A DNA stretch of 62,992 bases. Origin: Pseudomonadota bacterium. Its GTDB lineage: Bacteria > Pseudomonadota > Gammaproteobacteria > Xanthomonadales > Xanthomonadaceae. The stretch lies in contig JAIUOJ010000005.1 in assembly GCA_020161335.1 (NCBI GenBank), forward strand, positions 1 through 62,992. The letters are read 5' to 3'. The position numbers and the translations under genes are program-made. Positions 27,687 through 37,714 of the stretch are shown piece after piece. The notes under the pieces are model-generated. The model did no database searches and was not told the origin of the DNA. It saw nothing but the letters and a program-made list of their open reading frames with translations. Position 1 is the stretch's first letter, and every line of letters begins with the position of its first letter.

Positions 27687-28243
27687 GCGGCATCAGCCGC
27701 CAAGTGGTACTGCTGGCGGGGCCGGGCACTGCGGCACGGCTTCCGGCCCCTCGCGCATGCTGCCGAGCGTACAGCAATCGTCCAGCAAGGAGCGGTAGCA
27801 AGCACCCAGAGCGATGAGGTGCCATGTGCGCTTGAATGTGTTCCAAGGCGGCACCGGGTGATGATTGCCCCGAGCTTATGAGATCAGCGAACTCTCCTGC
27901 AAATACTGCGGTATTAGCGCGTCACGATCTCAGGCGCGCCTGCTGAAGAGCACCAGTCGCTGGCAGGCCATGAGCCAGCTGTCTACCTTGGGCGCTAACA
28001 TGGTCTCGCTCCTGGCCATACCGGTCGTCAGCGAATGCACAGCGAGACGAGCAAGATCGACCGACGCGTGAGTGTCGCACTGCAGCATCAAAGAAGCGCA
28101 CCGGTGATGGCTGTCGAGTCGATCTTTCCTTCGGCTTCCGAAGCGCAGGCCAGATTTCAACCAGTGCGAGGTGGATCACGGCAGTCATGGCGCCCGCGAC
28201 GCTATCATCGCATTCGACACATTGCTCACGTGCGGAATCTGAC
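27687..28243. other. 557-base interval with no supported gene
   Basis: GC content falls partway through. Short open frames exist on both strands (for example 27865-28071 plus, 27930-28160 minus), but none has a convincing start, family motif or neighbour coupling. The stretch is likely decayed foreign DNA brought in with the next gene. No tRNA, clear direct repeat or insertion-sequence end could be seen. Confidence 0.5.
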
Positions 28244-29698
28244 ATGACTGGTCAGAAAATCTGGTGGATTGGGGAGCTGTCCAAGGAGTCGATCTTCGAC
28301 TACGAAAGAAGATCGATACTGCTCATGGAGCACTTACCGAGTCATGGTCATGCAGAAACGAGAAGGATGGACCGCTTCGAGGAAGAGATGTCGGTAGGAG
28401 ACATCGTCGTCGCCCGTCAGTGCGGCGAGATGGTCTTCGGTTGCCTTCAAAGCGAAGCTATCAGGCGCCCTGGTAGGCACTGCATGCAGAGCATCAGATC
28501 GACAGTTTGGGCTCGCGACAGCGGTGGCTGGGAAGGGTCGTTCCTGGAGGGGGCCACCTCAAACGTCGGAGAATTCGAAGCCATCGAGAATCTGCCTGAA
28601 GAAGAGCTGCAGGTGATCCTGAGCTCCCTGACAAGCGGTCTGGTGGATCGCAGCGAGCCGCTGAGCATCGATCGCCGCCCACCGCCGCTCCCGCCGCCGG
28701 AATTGCCAACCTTTTATCAATTCCCGTTCTCAGGAAACATCATCAGGGATTTTCGCTGGCGCGAGTACCTCGCAGCCAATCCGGATGTCGCCGAAGCTGG
28801 TGGCGGCGAGGCGGAGGCATTCGCGCATTTCTTCCATCAGGGTTATTACGAGCGCAGGATCTTTGACCCAAAGCGGCTCGACGGTTTCGATCCAGGATTT
28901 TACAGGAAGCGGTATCCGGAACTTGCGCTTACGTCTGATGCCGCGGCCCAGGTCCATTACTGCTATCAAGGTTGGTATGAACAGCGCGTTCCGAACAGCG
29001 ACAGCGCCTGGCTGAGTGATGCGCGGCTACATGTCTATCAGATGGGCAAGGTCGGTTCGCATTCGATCGCGGACGCCCTGCTGGCGTCCGGGTATGAGGG
29101 AGGCGTCGTTCACGCGCACTGGATGACCGACATCATGACGGCTTTCCCAGGCAACAGGCTCTGCTATTCAAGGATACTGGTGCACGACCGTGACGAGCCG
29201 GTCAGGGTTATTTCCGCAACGCGCGAAATCGTCTCTTGGACCCTGTCGACGCTGTTCCAGTACCACGGCGATCGGATGCTCAATGCCGCGGATGCAAAGG
29301 TGCTCATCGAGGAGCGCTTCTGGAACCAGTGCAAGAACGGCTTGCAATGGTTCGATCACCAGTACTACTGTGGCCTCGACGTCTATGCCCATCCGTTTAA
29401 TTCTGAGGAAGGCTACACACGTATCCGGCATCCTGGCATGGACTTGATGATCTATCGGCAGGAGGACTTACCGCGATTGGACAAGCCCATCGCTGACTTC
29501 CTCGGTCTTCCGGAGTTGCGCTTCCGGGCTCGGAACGTCGGAGGCAGCAAGGCATACTCGTCGATATACGCTTCGATCCTACGCAACACTCGCCTGCCGG
29601 CCGCGCTACTAGATGAAATCTACGACACGCCTTTCATGCGACATTTCTACAGCGATGCAGAGCGGGACAAGGCGCGTGCGCGTTGGGGCATGAACTGA
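28244..29698 (+). CDS. Sulfotransferase/capsule-synthesis-like protein with unusual N-terminus
   Basis: 484 residues. Three parts can be seen. Residues 1-130 have a small beta-rich look with G-D-I-V-V-A-R-Q, reminiscent of PUA/EVE-like folds. Residues 160-255 carry two Y-L/Y-R-x-x-x-P modules (Y-L-A-A-N-P-D-V, Y-R-K-R-Y-P-E-L) of the kind found next to glycosyltransferases. Residues 260-484 contain V-Y-Q-M-G-K-V-G-S-H-S-I, the phosphosulfate-loop-like signature of the putative capsular polysaccharide synthesis/sulfotransferase family. Lower GC and different codon choice than both neighbours indicate transfer. A cell-surface sugar modification role is inferred. Confidence 0.7.
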   Translation: MTGQKIWWIGELSKESIFDYERRSILLMEHLPSHGHAETRRMDRFEEEMSVGDIVVARQCGEMVFGCLQSEAIRRPGRHCMQSIRSTVWARDSGGWEGSFLEGATSNVGEFEAIENLPEEELQVILSSLTSGLVDRSEPLSIDRRPPPLPPPELPTFYQFPFSGNIIRDFRWREYLAANPDVAEAGGGEAEAFAHFFHQGYYERRIFDPKRLDGFDPGFYRKRYPELALTSDAAAQVHYCYQGWYEQRVPNSDSAWLSDARLHVYQMGKVGSHSIADALLASGYEGGVVHAHWMTDIMTAFPGNRLCYSRILVHDRDEPVRVISATREIVSWTLSTLFQYHGDRMLNAADAKVLIEERFWNQCKNGLQWFDHQYYCGLDVYAHPFNSEEGYTRIRHPGMDLMIYRQEDLPRLDKPIADFLGLPELRFRARNVGGSKAYSSIYASILRNTRLPAALLDEIYDTPFMRHFYSDAERDKARARWGMN

Positions 29699-29716
29699 AG
29701 GAACGCTCGCGGGTCC

Positions 29717-32700
29717 TCAGGCCGCCTGCACCACCACCCGCAGCGGGTTGTCCCACTCGCGCAGCAGTTCCGCCTCGCGCGCCTTGGCCTGGTGGAAGTG
29801 CGCTTCCTTGACGTGGCCGTAGCCGCGGATGTGCTCGGGGATGCCGGCGATCTCGGCGGCAAGGCCGACGTTGCCGCCGTCGAGCTTCGCCAGCAGGCCG
29901 CCGACGGTGCGTTCGTAATCCTCGATCAGCTGGCGCTCCATGCGCCGCTCTTCGGTGCGCCCGAAGACGTCGAAAGTGCCGCCGCGCAGGAACTTCAGCT
30001 TCGCCAGCAGGCCGAAGGCCTTGAACATCCACGGGCCATACTCGCGCTTCACCAGTTCGCCCTTGGCGTTCTTCTTCGCGAGCAGCGGCGGCGCCAGGTG
30101 GAAGTGGACCTGGTAGTCGCCGTCGAACTGCTGTTCGATGCGGCGGCGGAACTCGCCGCTGGTGTACAGCCGCGCGACTTCGTACTCGTCCTTGTAGGCC
30201 ATCAGCTTGAAGAAATAGCGGGCGACGGCTTCCGACAGGTCGGTGCTGCCCGGCGCCTTCGCGCGTTCGGCCTCGCGCACCTTCGCGACGAAGTCCGAAT
30301 AGCGCTTCGCGTAGGCGGCGTCCTGGTACTCGGTGAGGAAGTCGACGCGGCGCGACACCACTTCATCGAGCGAGCGCGACAGGCGCAGGTCGTCCAGCGG
30401 CAGGAAGGCGAAGCCGTCGGTGCCGGCGTGCGCGGGCACGTGCCGCAGCTCGTCCTCGTTGCGCAACGCCTTCGGGGCGGACGTCGCGCCCCATTCGGTG
30501 CTCTCCCATTCGCCCGGCGGCAGCGCGCGCAGCGCGTGCGGGGTTTCCTCGGCGGCGGTCGGCGCGTTGCGCACGATGCCGGCGGCCTCGAACACCGCTT
30601 CCGGGTCCACAGACGCCAGCCGGCCCCAGGCGAACGCGGTCTTGTTCATCTCGACCGCCGCGCCGTTGAGCTCGACCGCGCGCATCAGCGACGCGTACGA
30701 CAGCGGCACAAGTCCGCGCTGCCAGGCGTAGCCGAGCATGAACAGGTTCGAGGCGATGGCGTCGCCCATCAGCGCGGTCGCCAGTTCGGTCGCATCGATC
30801 TGCAGCGGTGCCTGCCCGCCCATCGCCTGGGTGATCGCCTGCACGATGTCGGCGGCGGGGAACTGCATGTCCGGGCGCGTGGTGAAGGTGCCGGGCATCG
30901 CCTCGTAGGTGTTGATCACCACCTGCGTGCGGCCGGCGCGGACCTTGGACAGCGCCCAGTAGTCATTGACCACCACCATGTCGCAACCGAGCACGAGGTC
31001 GGCTTCGCCCGCGGCGATGCGCACGGCGTGGATGTCGTCGGGCGCCCTGGCGATGCGGATGTGGGTGGTGACCGCGCCGCCCTTCTGCGCGAGGCCGGTC
31101 TGGTCGAGCACGGTGGAGCCGCGGCCTTCGAGGTGCCCGGCCATGCCCAGCAGCGCGCCGATGGTGACCACGCCGGTGCCGCCGACGCCGGTGATCAGGA
31201 TGTTCCAGGGCTGCGACAGGTCGCTCTCGAACGTCGGCATCGGCAGGCTGGACAGGCGTTCGGCCGCGGAGACCTTGTTGCCCTTGCGCGGCTTGCCGCC
31301 GTGCACGGTGACGAAGCTCGGGCAGAAGCCCTCGACGCAGGAGTAGTCCTTGTTGCAGTTGCTCTGGTCGATCTCGCGCTTGCGGCCGAACTCGGTGTCC
31401 TTGGGCAGCACCGACACGCAGAACGACTTCTTGCCGCAGTCGCCGCAGCCCTCGCAGACCAGGGTATTCACGAACACGCGCTTTTGCGGGTCGACCATCT
31501 TGCCGCGCTTGCGGCGGCGGCGCTTCTCGGTGGCGCAGGTCTGGTCGTAGATCAGCACGCTGGCGCCCTTGACCTGGCTCAGGCGCTTCTGCACCGCGTC
31601 GAGGTCGCGGCGGTCCTCGAACTCCATGCCCGACGGGAAGATCGACCGGTCGCGCCACTTGCCGAGGTCGTCGCTGACCAGCACGATCGTGTACACGCCT
31701 TCGCTGCGCACCTGGTGCGCGATCTGCGGCACCGACAGCGTGCCGTCCACCGGCTGGCCGCCGGTCATCGCGACGGCGTCGTTGTAGAGGATCTTGTAGG
31801 TGATGTTGACGCCGGCCGCGACCGACTGCCGGATCGCCAGCGAGCCGCTGTGGAAATAGGTGCCGTCACCGAGGTTCTGGAACACGTGCGGCGTCTCGGT
31901 GAAGCCGGCCTGCCCGCACCACGTCACGCCTTCGCCACCCATCTGGGTGAAGGTGTCGGTGTTGCGGTCCATCCACGTGACCATGTAGTGGCAGCCGATG
32001 CCGCCGAGCGCGCGCGAACCCTCGGGCACCACCGTGGAGGTGTTGTGCGGGCAGCCCGAGCAGTAGTGAGGCACGCGCGGGAACTGCGCGCGCGGCAGCG
32101 CCAGCGCGGCTTCCTTCTCGTCCATCCAGCGCAGCACGTCGCGGATGTGCGCGGTGTCGCGACTGCCTTCCGGGATGAACTGCTGCAGGCGGCGTGCGAT
32201 CACGCCGGCGATGGTCGCGGGCGTGAGCTCGCCGGTGCTGGGCAGGATCCACTGGCCCTGTTCGTCGTACTTGCCGACGATGCTGGGGCGGTCGCCCTCG
32301 AAGTTGTAGAACAGCTCCTTCATCTGGCTTTCGATGAAGGCGTGCTTCTCCTCCACCACCAGGATGTCGCGCAGCCCGCGCGCGAAGGCGCGGATGCCCA
32401 GCGGTTCCAGTGGCCAGGTCATGCCGATCTTGTACACGCGGATGCCAAGCTCGCGGCAGCGTTCGGCGTCGAGGCCGAGGTATTCGAGTGCCTGCAGCAC
32501 GTCGAGGTAGCTCTTGCCGGTGGTGACGATGCCCAAGCGCGCGTCCGGCGCGTCCAGCACCATGCGGTCGATGCGGTTCGCGCGTGCGAACGCCTGCGCC
32601 GCCTTGACCGCGTAGCGATGCAGGCGCATCTCCTGGTCGAGCGGCGGATCGGGCCAGCGGATGTTGAGCCCGCCGGGCGGGAGCTCGAAGTCTTCCGGCG

Positions 32701-33427
32701 TGACGATCTGCAGCGCCAGCGGGTTCACGTCCACCGAGGCCGAGGATTCCACCGTCTCGGCGATGGTCTTGAAGCCCACCCAGCGCCCGGTGAAACGCGA
32801 CATCGCCCAGCCCACCAGGCCCATGTCGAGGATGTCCTGCACGCCGGCCGGGTTGAGGATCGGCATCATCGCGCTGGTGAATTCGCCTTCGCTGCCGTGC
32901 GGCAGGGTCGACGACCGGCAGGCATGGTCATCGGCGGCCAGCGCCAGTACGCCACCGTATCGAGACGTGCCCGCGGCATTGCCGTGCTTGAACACGTCGC
33001 CGCAGCGGTCCACACCCGGGCCCTTGCCGTACCACATCGCGTACACGCCATCGACGGTCGCGCCGGGGAACAGGTTGGTCTGCTGCGTGCCCCAGACCAT
33101 GGTCGCGCCGAGGTCCTCGTTGAGCCCCGGCTGGAACTTGACGTTGGCCTCGGCCAGGTAGCGCTTCGCGCGCCACAGCTCGAGGTCGAAGCCGCCCAGC
33201 GGCGAGCCGCGGTAACCGGAGATGAAGCCGCCCGTGTTCAGGCCCGCCGCCTGGTCGCGCAGCCGCTGCATCAGCGGCAGGCGCACCAGTGCCTGCACGC
33301 CGGACAGGTAGATGCGGCCTTCGGTGCGGGTGTACTTGTGGTCGAGTGTGTAGTCCGGATCACCGATGCCCTGGGTCAGGGCGGTGTTGGCGGACGCGGG
33401 CGAGGACAGTTCGGCGGTGCTGGTCAT
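29717..33427 (-). CDS. Fused indolepyruvate:ferredoxin oxidoreductase family protein
   Basis: 1236 residues combining IorA and IorB functions. It oxidatively decarboxylates aryl- or branched-chain 2-oxo acids to acyl-CoA using TPP and ferredoxin. Order: pyrimidine-binding domain (about 40-220), TPP domain with G-I-G-C-H-Y and M-G-G-E-G-V (about 460-620), a Cys-rich Fe-S region C-E-G-C-G-D-C-G and C-N-K-D-Y-S-C-V-E-G-F-C-P (about 650-720), and the gamma-type domain G-V-G-G-T-G-V-V with Q-K-G-G-A-V. A C-terminal DUF6537-like domain completes it. Length fits the long proteobacterial form used in amino-acid catabolism. It is a single gene, divergent from the EAL protein. Confidence 0.95.
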   Translation of the reverse strand: MTSTAELSSPASANTALTQGIGDPDYTLDHKYTRTEGRIYLSGVQALVRLPLMQRLRDQAAGLNTGGFISGYRGSPLGGFDLELWRAKRYLAEANVKFQPGLNEDLGATMVWGTQQTNLFPGATVDGVYAMWYGKGPGVDRCGDVFKHGNAAGTSRYGGVLALAADDHACRSSTLPHGSEGEFTSAMMPILNPAGVQDILDMGLVGWAMSRFTGRWVGFKTIAETVESSASVDVNPLALQIVTPEDFELPPGGLNIRWPDPPLDQEMRLHRYAVKAAQAFARANRIDRMVLDAPDARLGIVTTGKSYLDVLQALEYLGLDAERCRELGIRVYKIGMTWPLEPLGIRAFARGLRDILVVEEKHAFIESQMKELFYNFEGDRPSIVGKYDEQGQWILPSTGELTPATIAGVIARRLQQFIPEGSRDTAHIRDVLRWMDEKEAALALPRAQFPRVPHYCSGCPHNTSTVVPEGSRALGGIGCHYMVTWMDRNTDTFTQMGGEGVTWCGQAGFTETPHVFQNLGDGTYFHSGSLAIRQSVAAGVNITYKILYNDAVAMTGGQPVDGTLSVPQIAHQVRSEGVYTIVLVSDDLGKWRDRSIFPSGMEFEDRRDLDAVQKRLSQVKGASVLIYDQTCATEKRRRRKRGKMVDPQKRVFVNTLVCEGCGDCGKKSFCVSVLPKDTEFGRKREIDQSNCNKDYSCVEGFCPSFVTVHGGKPRKGNKVSAAERLSSLPMPTFESDLSQPWNILITGVGGTGVVTIGALLGMAGHLEGRGSTVLDQTGLAQKGGAVTTHIRIARAPDDIHAVRIAAGEADLVLGCDMVVVNDYWALSKVRAGRTQVVINTYEAMPGTFTTRPDMQFPAADIVQAITQAMGGQAPLQIDATELATALMGDAIASNLFMLGYAWQRGLVPLSYASLMRAVELNGAAVEMNKTAFAWGRLASVDPEAVFEAAGIVRNAPTAAEETPHALRALPPGEWESTEWGATSAPKALRNEDELRHVPAHAGTDGFAFLPLDDLRLSRSLDEVVSRRVDFLTEYQDAAYAKRYSDFVAKVREAERAKAPGSTDLSEAVARYFFKLMAYKDEYEVARLYTSGEFRRRIEQQFDGDYQVHFHLAPPLLAKKNAKGELVKREYGPWMFKAFGLLAKLKFLRGGTFDVFGRTEERRMERQLIEDYERTVGGLLAKLDGGNVGLAAEIAGIPEHIRGYGHVKEAHFHQAKAREAELLREWDNPLRVVVQAA

Positions 33428-33619
33428 GGCAGGTGTCTTGGCGGGCGGCGGTCGCCGCTGGCTGGACGCAGCATGCGCGCTGCAGGTCCCGGAATCGTGT
33501 CAAGTGTAACAGTGGCCCGTCGCGCGACTGGCCGGTTTGCGCCCCCGCAGGCGTGGGTATACAAAGGCCACGGGGCATCGCATCGGGGGCAAGGCCGATG
33601 CCCGCCAGCAGGGGTGTTC

Positions 33620-35470
33620 ATGCCAGTCAGACGTCAGTCGGACGAGCGGCGGGACCGCGGCGCCTGGGCGCGCCGGCACAACCATGCGCTGGTGTCACTG
33701 GCCCGGCGCGTGTGGCAGGACGGCTGTACCCTCGAAAGCGCGTTCGCCCTGATCTGCGAGACCGCGGCGGAGACGCTCGAGGTGGAGCGCGTCAACATCT
33801 GGCGCCACGACGCCGAGGCCGGCACGCTCTACTGCCTGCACCACTACGAACGCGGCAGCGGCACCCACAACCCGCCGGGGTCGCGCGTCGCGCTGCACGT
33901 GGGCGGGGACTACAGCGCGGCGCTCGACGAAGTGCGCGTGATCAACCTCGGCAACAGCGCGCAGGCGCCGGGCGAGGAAGACCTGCAGCGCTACCTGCGG
34001 CGACACGGCATCGGCTCGCTGCTGGATGCGCCGGTGCGGCTGGCCGGGGAACTGCTCGGCGTGATCTGCCACGAGCATGTCGGCGCGGCGCGGGCGTGGA
34101 CGCCGGAAGACCAGGCCTTCGCCGGCAGCATCGGCGACTACGTGGCGATGGCCTACGAGATCGACCGCCGGCGCCGGCTCGAGAACCGCGTGCGCTACCT
34201 CGAGCTGCACGATCCGCACACCAACCTGCCCAACCGCGACCACCTGCTGGAAGTGGTGCATTCGGCGCTGCGCCCGATGCATGGCGACGACAACGGCCTG
34301 GTGGCGATCCACCTGCAGCTGGACGCCTCGCCGCACGACGGCGACGCCGGCCATGACCTGGTGGTGGATGCCGCCGACCGCCTGCGCAGCCTGCTCGGCG
34401 GCACCGCGACGCTGGCGCGCGTGCGCGGCAACGCCTTCGCGGTGCTGCCGCACCGGCACCTGCACGAAACCGAGGCGCTGAACCTCGCCGAGCGCTGCGC
34501 CGACGAAGTGCAGGCCTACTTCGACGCACGCGGCACGACCACGATCGTGACCGCCGGCATCGCGTTCTCGCGCGACCTGGCGGCGCCGTCCGCCGACAAC
34601 CTGCTGCGCAACGCCGAGACCGCCAGCCACAACGCGCGCAACGCGCGGATCAACCGCTGCGAGATCTTCGACGCCGAGCACCATCGCGGCCTGGTCGCGC
34701 GCCTGCGCCTGGAGCGGGTGCTGCGCGAGGCCTTCGAGGCCGGCCGGATGCGGGTGCACTACCAGCCCGAGGTCGACCTGCACAGCGGGCGTTGGGTCGC
34801 GGCCGAGGCGCTGCTGCGCTGGATCGACGAGGACGGCCGCTGCCGCCCGGCACAGGAGTTCGTCGACATCGCCGAAGGCTGCGGCCTGATCGTGCCGATC
34901 GGGCGTTGGGTGCTGGGCGAGGCCTGCCGCACCGCGCGCCAGTGGCCGCGGCACGAAGGGCTCGGGGCCAAGGTCCGGGTGAACCTGTCGGCGCGCCAGT
35001 TCGAACAGGCCAGCCTCGTCAATGACGTGGTCGCCGCGCTCAACGAGAGCGGCCTGCAACCCGGCCGGCTGTGCCTGGAGTTGACCGAGAGCGCGCTGGT
35101 GCCGGACATCGACATCGCGGCGCAGACGCTGACGCGATTGCGCGAGATCGGCGTGTCGGTGGCGCTGGACGACTTCGGCACCGGCTATTCCTCGCTGTCC
35201 TACCTCAAGCGCCTGCCGATCGACGTGCTCAAGCTCGACCAGAGCTTCGTCGGCGGCCTGCCCGACGATCCCTACGACCTCGCCATCGTCCAGGCGGTGA
35301 GCGGGCTGGCCCGCAAGACCGGGCTGGAGATCGTGGCCGAGGGCGTCGAGACCGAGTCGCAGGCGCAGGCGCTGCGCGACGCCGGCATCGAACGCGCGCA
35401 GGGCTACCTGTTCTCGCCGCCGGTCGACGCCGAGACCCTGCTGCAGGCATGGGCGACCGCCGGTGACTGA
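33620..35470 (+). CDS. GAF-GGDEF(degenerate)-EAL c-di-GMP phosphodiesterase
   Basis: 616 residues, no membrane helices. A GAF domain (about 25-175) opens the protein. The GGDEF fold (about 195-345) has V-R-G-N-A-F where G-G-D-E-F should be, so cyclase activity is not expected. The EAL domain (about 365-610) is intact: E-A-L-L-R-W, N-L-S-A-R-Q-F, E-L-T-E-S, D-D-F-G-T-G-Y-S-S-L, and E-G-V-E-T. It should hydrolyse c-di-GMP to pGpG, with GAF and the dead GGDEF as sensors. ATG 33620 begins where similarity begins; the longer upstream frame is antisense to the oxidoreductase gene. Confidence 0.92.
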   Translation: MPVRRQSDERRDRGAWARRHNHALVSLARRVWQDGCTLESAFALICETAAETLEVERVNIWRHDAEAGTLYCLHHYERGSGTHNPPGSRVALHVGGDYSAALDEVRVINLGNSAQAPGEEDLQRYLRRHGIGSLLDAPVRLAGELLGVICHEHVGAARAWTPEDQAFAGSIGDYVAMAYEIDRRRRLENRVRYLELHDPHTNLPNRDHLLEVVHSALRPMHGDDNGLVAIHLQLDASPHDGDAGHDLVVDAADRLRSLLGGTATLARVRGNAFAVLPHRHLHETEALNLAERCADEVQAYFDARGTTTIVTAGIAFSRDLAAPSADNLLRNAETASHNARNARINRCEIFDAEHHRGLVARLRLERVLREAFEAGRMRVHYQPEVDLHSGRWVAAEALLRWIDEDGRCRPAQEFVDIAEGCGLIVPIGRWVLGEACRTARQWPRHEGLGAKVRVNLSARQFEQASLVNDVVAALNESGLQPGRLCLELTESALVPDIDIAAQTLTRLREIGVSVALDDFGTGYSSLSYLKRLPIDVLKLDQSFVGGLPDDPYDLAIVQAVSGLARKTGLEIVAEGVETESQAQALRDAGIERAQGYLFSPPVDAETLLQAWATAGD

Positions 35471-35670
35471 AGCTCGCGGGCGACCGCGTAGCCGTTGCCA
35501 CCGTCTCCTGCGTTGATGCCGTGCCGGATCGCGATGCCCGGCATCGCGCCGCGCCGCATCCTTCGATGGAAGCCGGAAAGCGCGAAGCCGGTTCCAGAAC
35601 GCGCGGCGGCGTGCATCCGCACGCCCCTTACAATCGGCGGCGGGGTGGGTCCGGACAGGTTGCAAGGGTG

Positions 35671-36312
35671 ATGCCAGGAATCAGGGTGTGGCGGCACGTG
35701 CTCGTGCTGACGCTGTTGTCTCCGTTCGCGGCGCAGGCACAGGGCGTGCCCCGGCCGGCGGAGTTCTACTTCGACCAGGACGCGGGCGTGGCCGCGCCGA
35801 TCGTCGCCGTGCCCGAACAGGGCGACGCCGCGGTCGCCGCGCTGATGCGCCTGCGCGAACGCAGCCGCCGCGACGCCGACCGCGCAACCGCGCAACTGGC
35901 CCACGTGGCGATGGCGGCCGGACGCACCGACACCGGGCAGGCGCTGTACCGCGAGCTGCTGGGCAGGCCAAGCCTCAACGGCGTGTCGCGCCCGGCCCTG
36001 GCCTGGAACTACGGCTGGGACCTGTACCGCAGCGGCGAGGTCGAGGCGGCCCTGCAGCAGTGGAGCGAGCTCGTCTCCGGACGGCTGGTGAAACCCGCCT
36101 GGGCGCCACCGACGCTGGCACTGGCGCTGTGGCGGCTGGATCGCAAGCCCGAAGCAGTGCGCTGGTACGCGGCGGCGGTGCGCACCGAACCGGCACTGTG
36201 GCGCGATCCGGCGCGCCTGCCTGCCCTGCTGCCGGACTGGACCGAGGCCGATCGCGCGCTCCTCGGCGAGGTGCTGGCCGCGTGGGCGGCCGATCCGCCC
36301 CCCTGGCCCTGA
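35671..36312 (+). CDS. Exported tetratricopeptide-like hypothetical protein
   Basis: 213 residues. The ATG at 35671 gives a clear signal peptide (V-W-R-H-V-L-V-L-T-L-L, cut after A-Q-A); an upstream in-frame ATG would bury it. The mature part consists of Ala-rich amphipathic helices (A-L-M-R-L-R-E-R, A-L-Y-R-E-L-L-G-R, L-Y-R-S-G-E-V-E-A-A-L-Q-Q-W) in a TPR-like rhythm. Probably a periplasmic scaffold protein; function unknown. It lies between the EAL gene and the broken yifB, converging with the latter by a 10-base gap. Confidence 0.72.
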   Translation: MPGIRVWRHVLVLTLLSPFAAQAQGVPRPAEFYFDQDAGVAAPIVAVPEQGDAAVAALMRLRERSRRDADRATAQLAHVAMAAGRTDTGQALYRELLGRPSLNGVSRPALAWNYGWDLYRSGEVEAALQQWSELVSGRLVKPAWAPPTLALALWRLDRKPEAVRWYAAAVRTEPALWRDPARLPALLPDWTEADRALLGEVLAAWAADPPPWP

Positions 36313-36322
36313 GCGCGCGCGT

Positions 36323-37610
36323 TCAGGCCGCCTGCTGGTCCGTGCCGCGATCGATCCGGCGATAGCCCAACGCCTCGGCGAGGTGCGTGGAGGCGATCCC
36401 GGGGCTGTCGGCGAGGTCGGCGATGGTGCGCGCGACGCGCAGGATGCGGTGCATGGCGCGCGCGGACAGTTGCAGCGAATCGATCGCGCGTTCGAGCAGG
36501 GCCTGGTCGCGCGGCTCCAGCCGGCAACAGGCCAGGGTCTCCGCCTGCGACAGGCGGGCGTTGGCCACGCCTGCGCGCCGGACCTGCAGCGCCCGTGCCC
36601 GCCCCACCCGTGCCCGGATCGTGGCGCTGGCTTCGCCCTCGGGAGCGTCCGGACGCAGGTCCGACGGCGGCAGCCGTGGCACGTCGACGTGCAGGTCGAT
36701 GCGGTCCAGCAGCGGCCCTGAAATGCGCGCACGGTAGCGGCGCACGGCCTCGGCATGGCAGCGGCAGCGTCCGGACGCGTCGCCGGCCCAGCCGCAGGGA
36801 CAGGGGTTCATCGCCGCCACCAGCTGGAAGCGCGCCGGGAACTCGCTCTGCCGCGCCGCGCGCGAAATCGTCACCACGCCCGATTCCAGCGGCTCGCGCA
36901 GGACTTCCAGCGCGCGGCGGTCCCATTCGGGAAGTTCGTCGAGGAACAGCACGCCGTGATGCGCCAGCGAGATCTCGCCCGGCCGCGGTTCGGCCCCGCC
37001 GCCGACCAGGGCGACGGCGCTGGCGGTGTGGTGCGGGGCGCGGAACGGCCGTTCGCGCCAGCGCGCGGGGTCGAGCCCGCGGCCGCTGACCGAGGCGATC
37101 GCCGCGGTCTCCAGCGCCTCGTCCTCGCTGGCGTCGGGCAGCAGTCCGGGCAGGCGCGAGGCCAGCAGGGTCTTGCCGCAGCCGGGCGGACCGACCAGCA
37201 GGAGATGGTGGCCACCGGCCGCGGCGACTTCCAGCGCGCGGCGCGCATGGGCCTGGCCGCGGACGTCGCGCATGTCCGGGCCGCCGCCGTGCCGTGGCGG
37301 CGGGGCGACGGCGACCGGCAGCGTGCGCTGCCCGCCGAGCAGGGCGCAGACCTCCAGCAGGGTGCGTGCGGTCAGCGTCTCCAGCCCTGAAGCCAGTGCG
37401 GCCTCGGCGCCGTTGCCCTCGGCCACCACCAGCTTGCGCCCGGCCCGCGCCACCGCCAGCGCGGCGGGCAGCACGCCGTCGACCGGCCGCAGTTCGCCGG
37501 TCAGGCCGAGTTCGCCGACGAATTCGTAGTCGGCCAGCGCGTCCAGCGGCACCTGGCCGCTGGCGGCGAGGATGCCCAGCGCGATCGGCAGGTCGAAGCG
37601 GCCACCGCCC
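36323..37610 (-). pseudogene. comM: yifB/comM Mg-chelatase-like ATPase, N-terminus removed by transposon
   Basis: The frame reads about 429 codons and begins abruptly at K-G-G-G-R-F-D-L-P-I-A-L-G-I-L, a segment that in intact YifB/ComM (about 505 residues) lies roughly 80-90 residues in. Missing is the N-terminal part of the Lon-like domain. The rest is intact: L-L-L-V-G-P-P-G-C-G-K-T (Walker A), H-H-G-V-L-F-L-D-E-L-P-E (Walker B), and C-P-C-G-W, plus the C-terminal helicase domain. ComM promotes branch migration in natural transformation. Upstream sequence switches to A/T-rich transposon end, so the gene is disrupted; an internal GTG start at 37552 would give only a fragment. Confidence 0.9.
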
Positions 37611-37648
37611 TTAGTATTTTTTTCACAAATCAGGCATAACTAGGGCCG

Positions 37649-37714
37649 TGTTTCGACACTCCATAGGCAGGGAAGCCGCCCTTATGTCTTTGCCATTGGA
37701 GGCTAGTTTCGACA
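37649..37714 (+). repeat. Left transposon end with paired TnsB-type sites
   Basis: GTTTCGACA occurs at 37650-37658 and again at 37706-37714, 56 bases apart. The first copy begins with TGT (37649), the usual terminal triplet of Tn7-like ends. The second copy abuts the tnsA ATG (37715), so TnsB binding there would also repress the operon. The 38 bases between the yifB break and 37649 are unexplained. CCGCCCTTA is also repeated at 37605-37613 and 37676-37684. Confidence 0.5.

Noticed and set aside
27865-28247. Small open frames on both strands before the sulfotransferase-like gene
   Set aside because: No ribosome sites, no family features, conflicting frames; better described as decayed DNA.
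29792-33619. Long N-terminal extension of the GAF-GGDEF-EAL protein
   Set aside because: It is antisense to the indolepyruvate oxidoreductase; domain similarity begins only after 33620.
36323-37552. Reading yifB as an intact short gene from GTG 37552
   Set aside because: Family residues continue in frame upstream to about 37606 and then end in transposon DNA, so this is a truncated gene, not a natural start.
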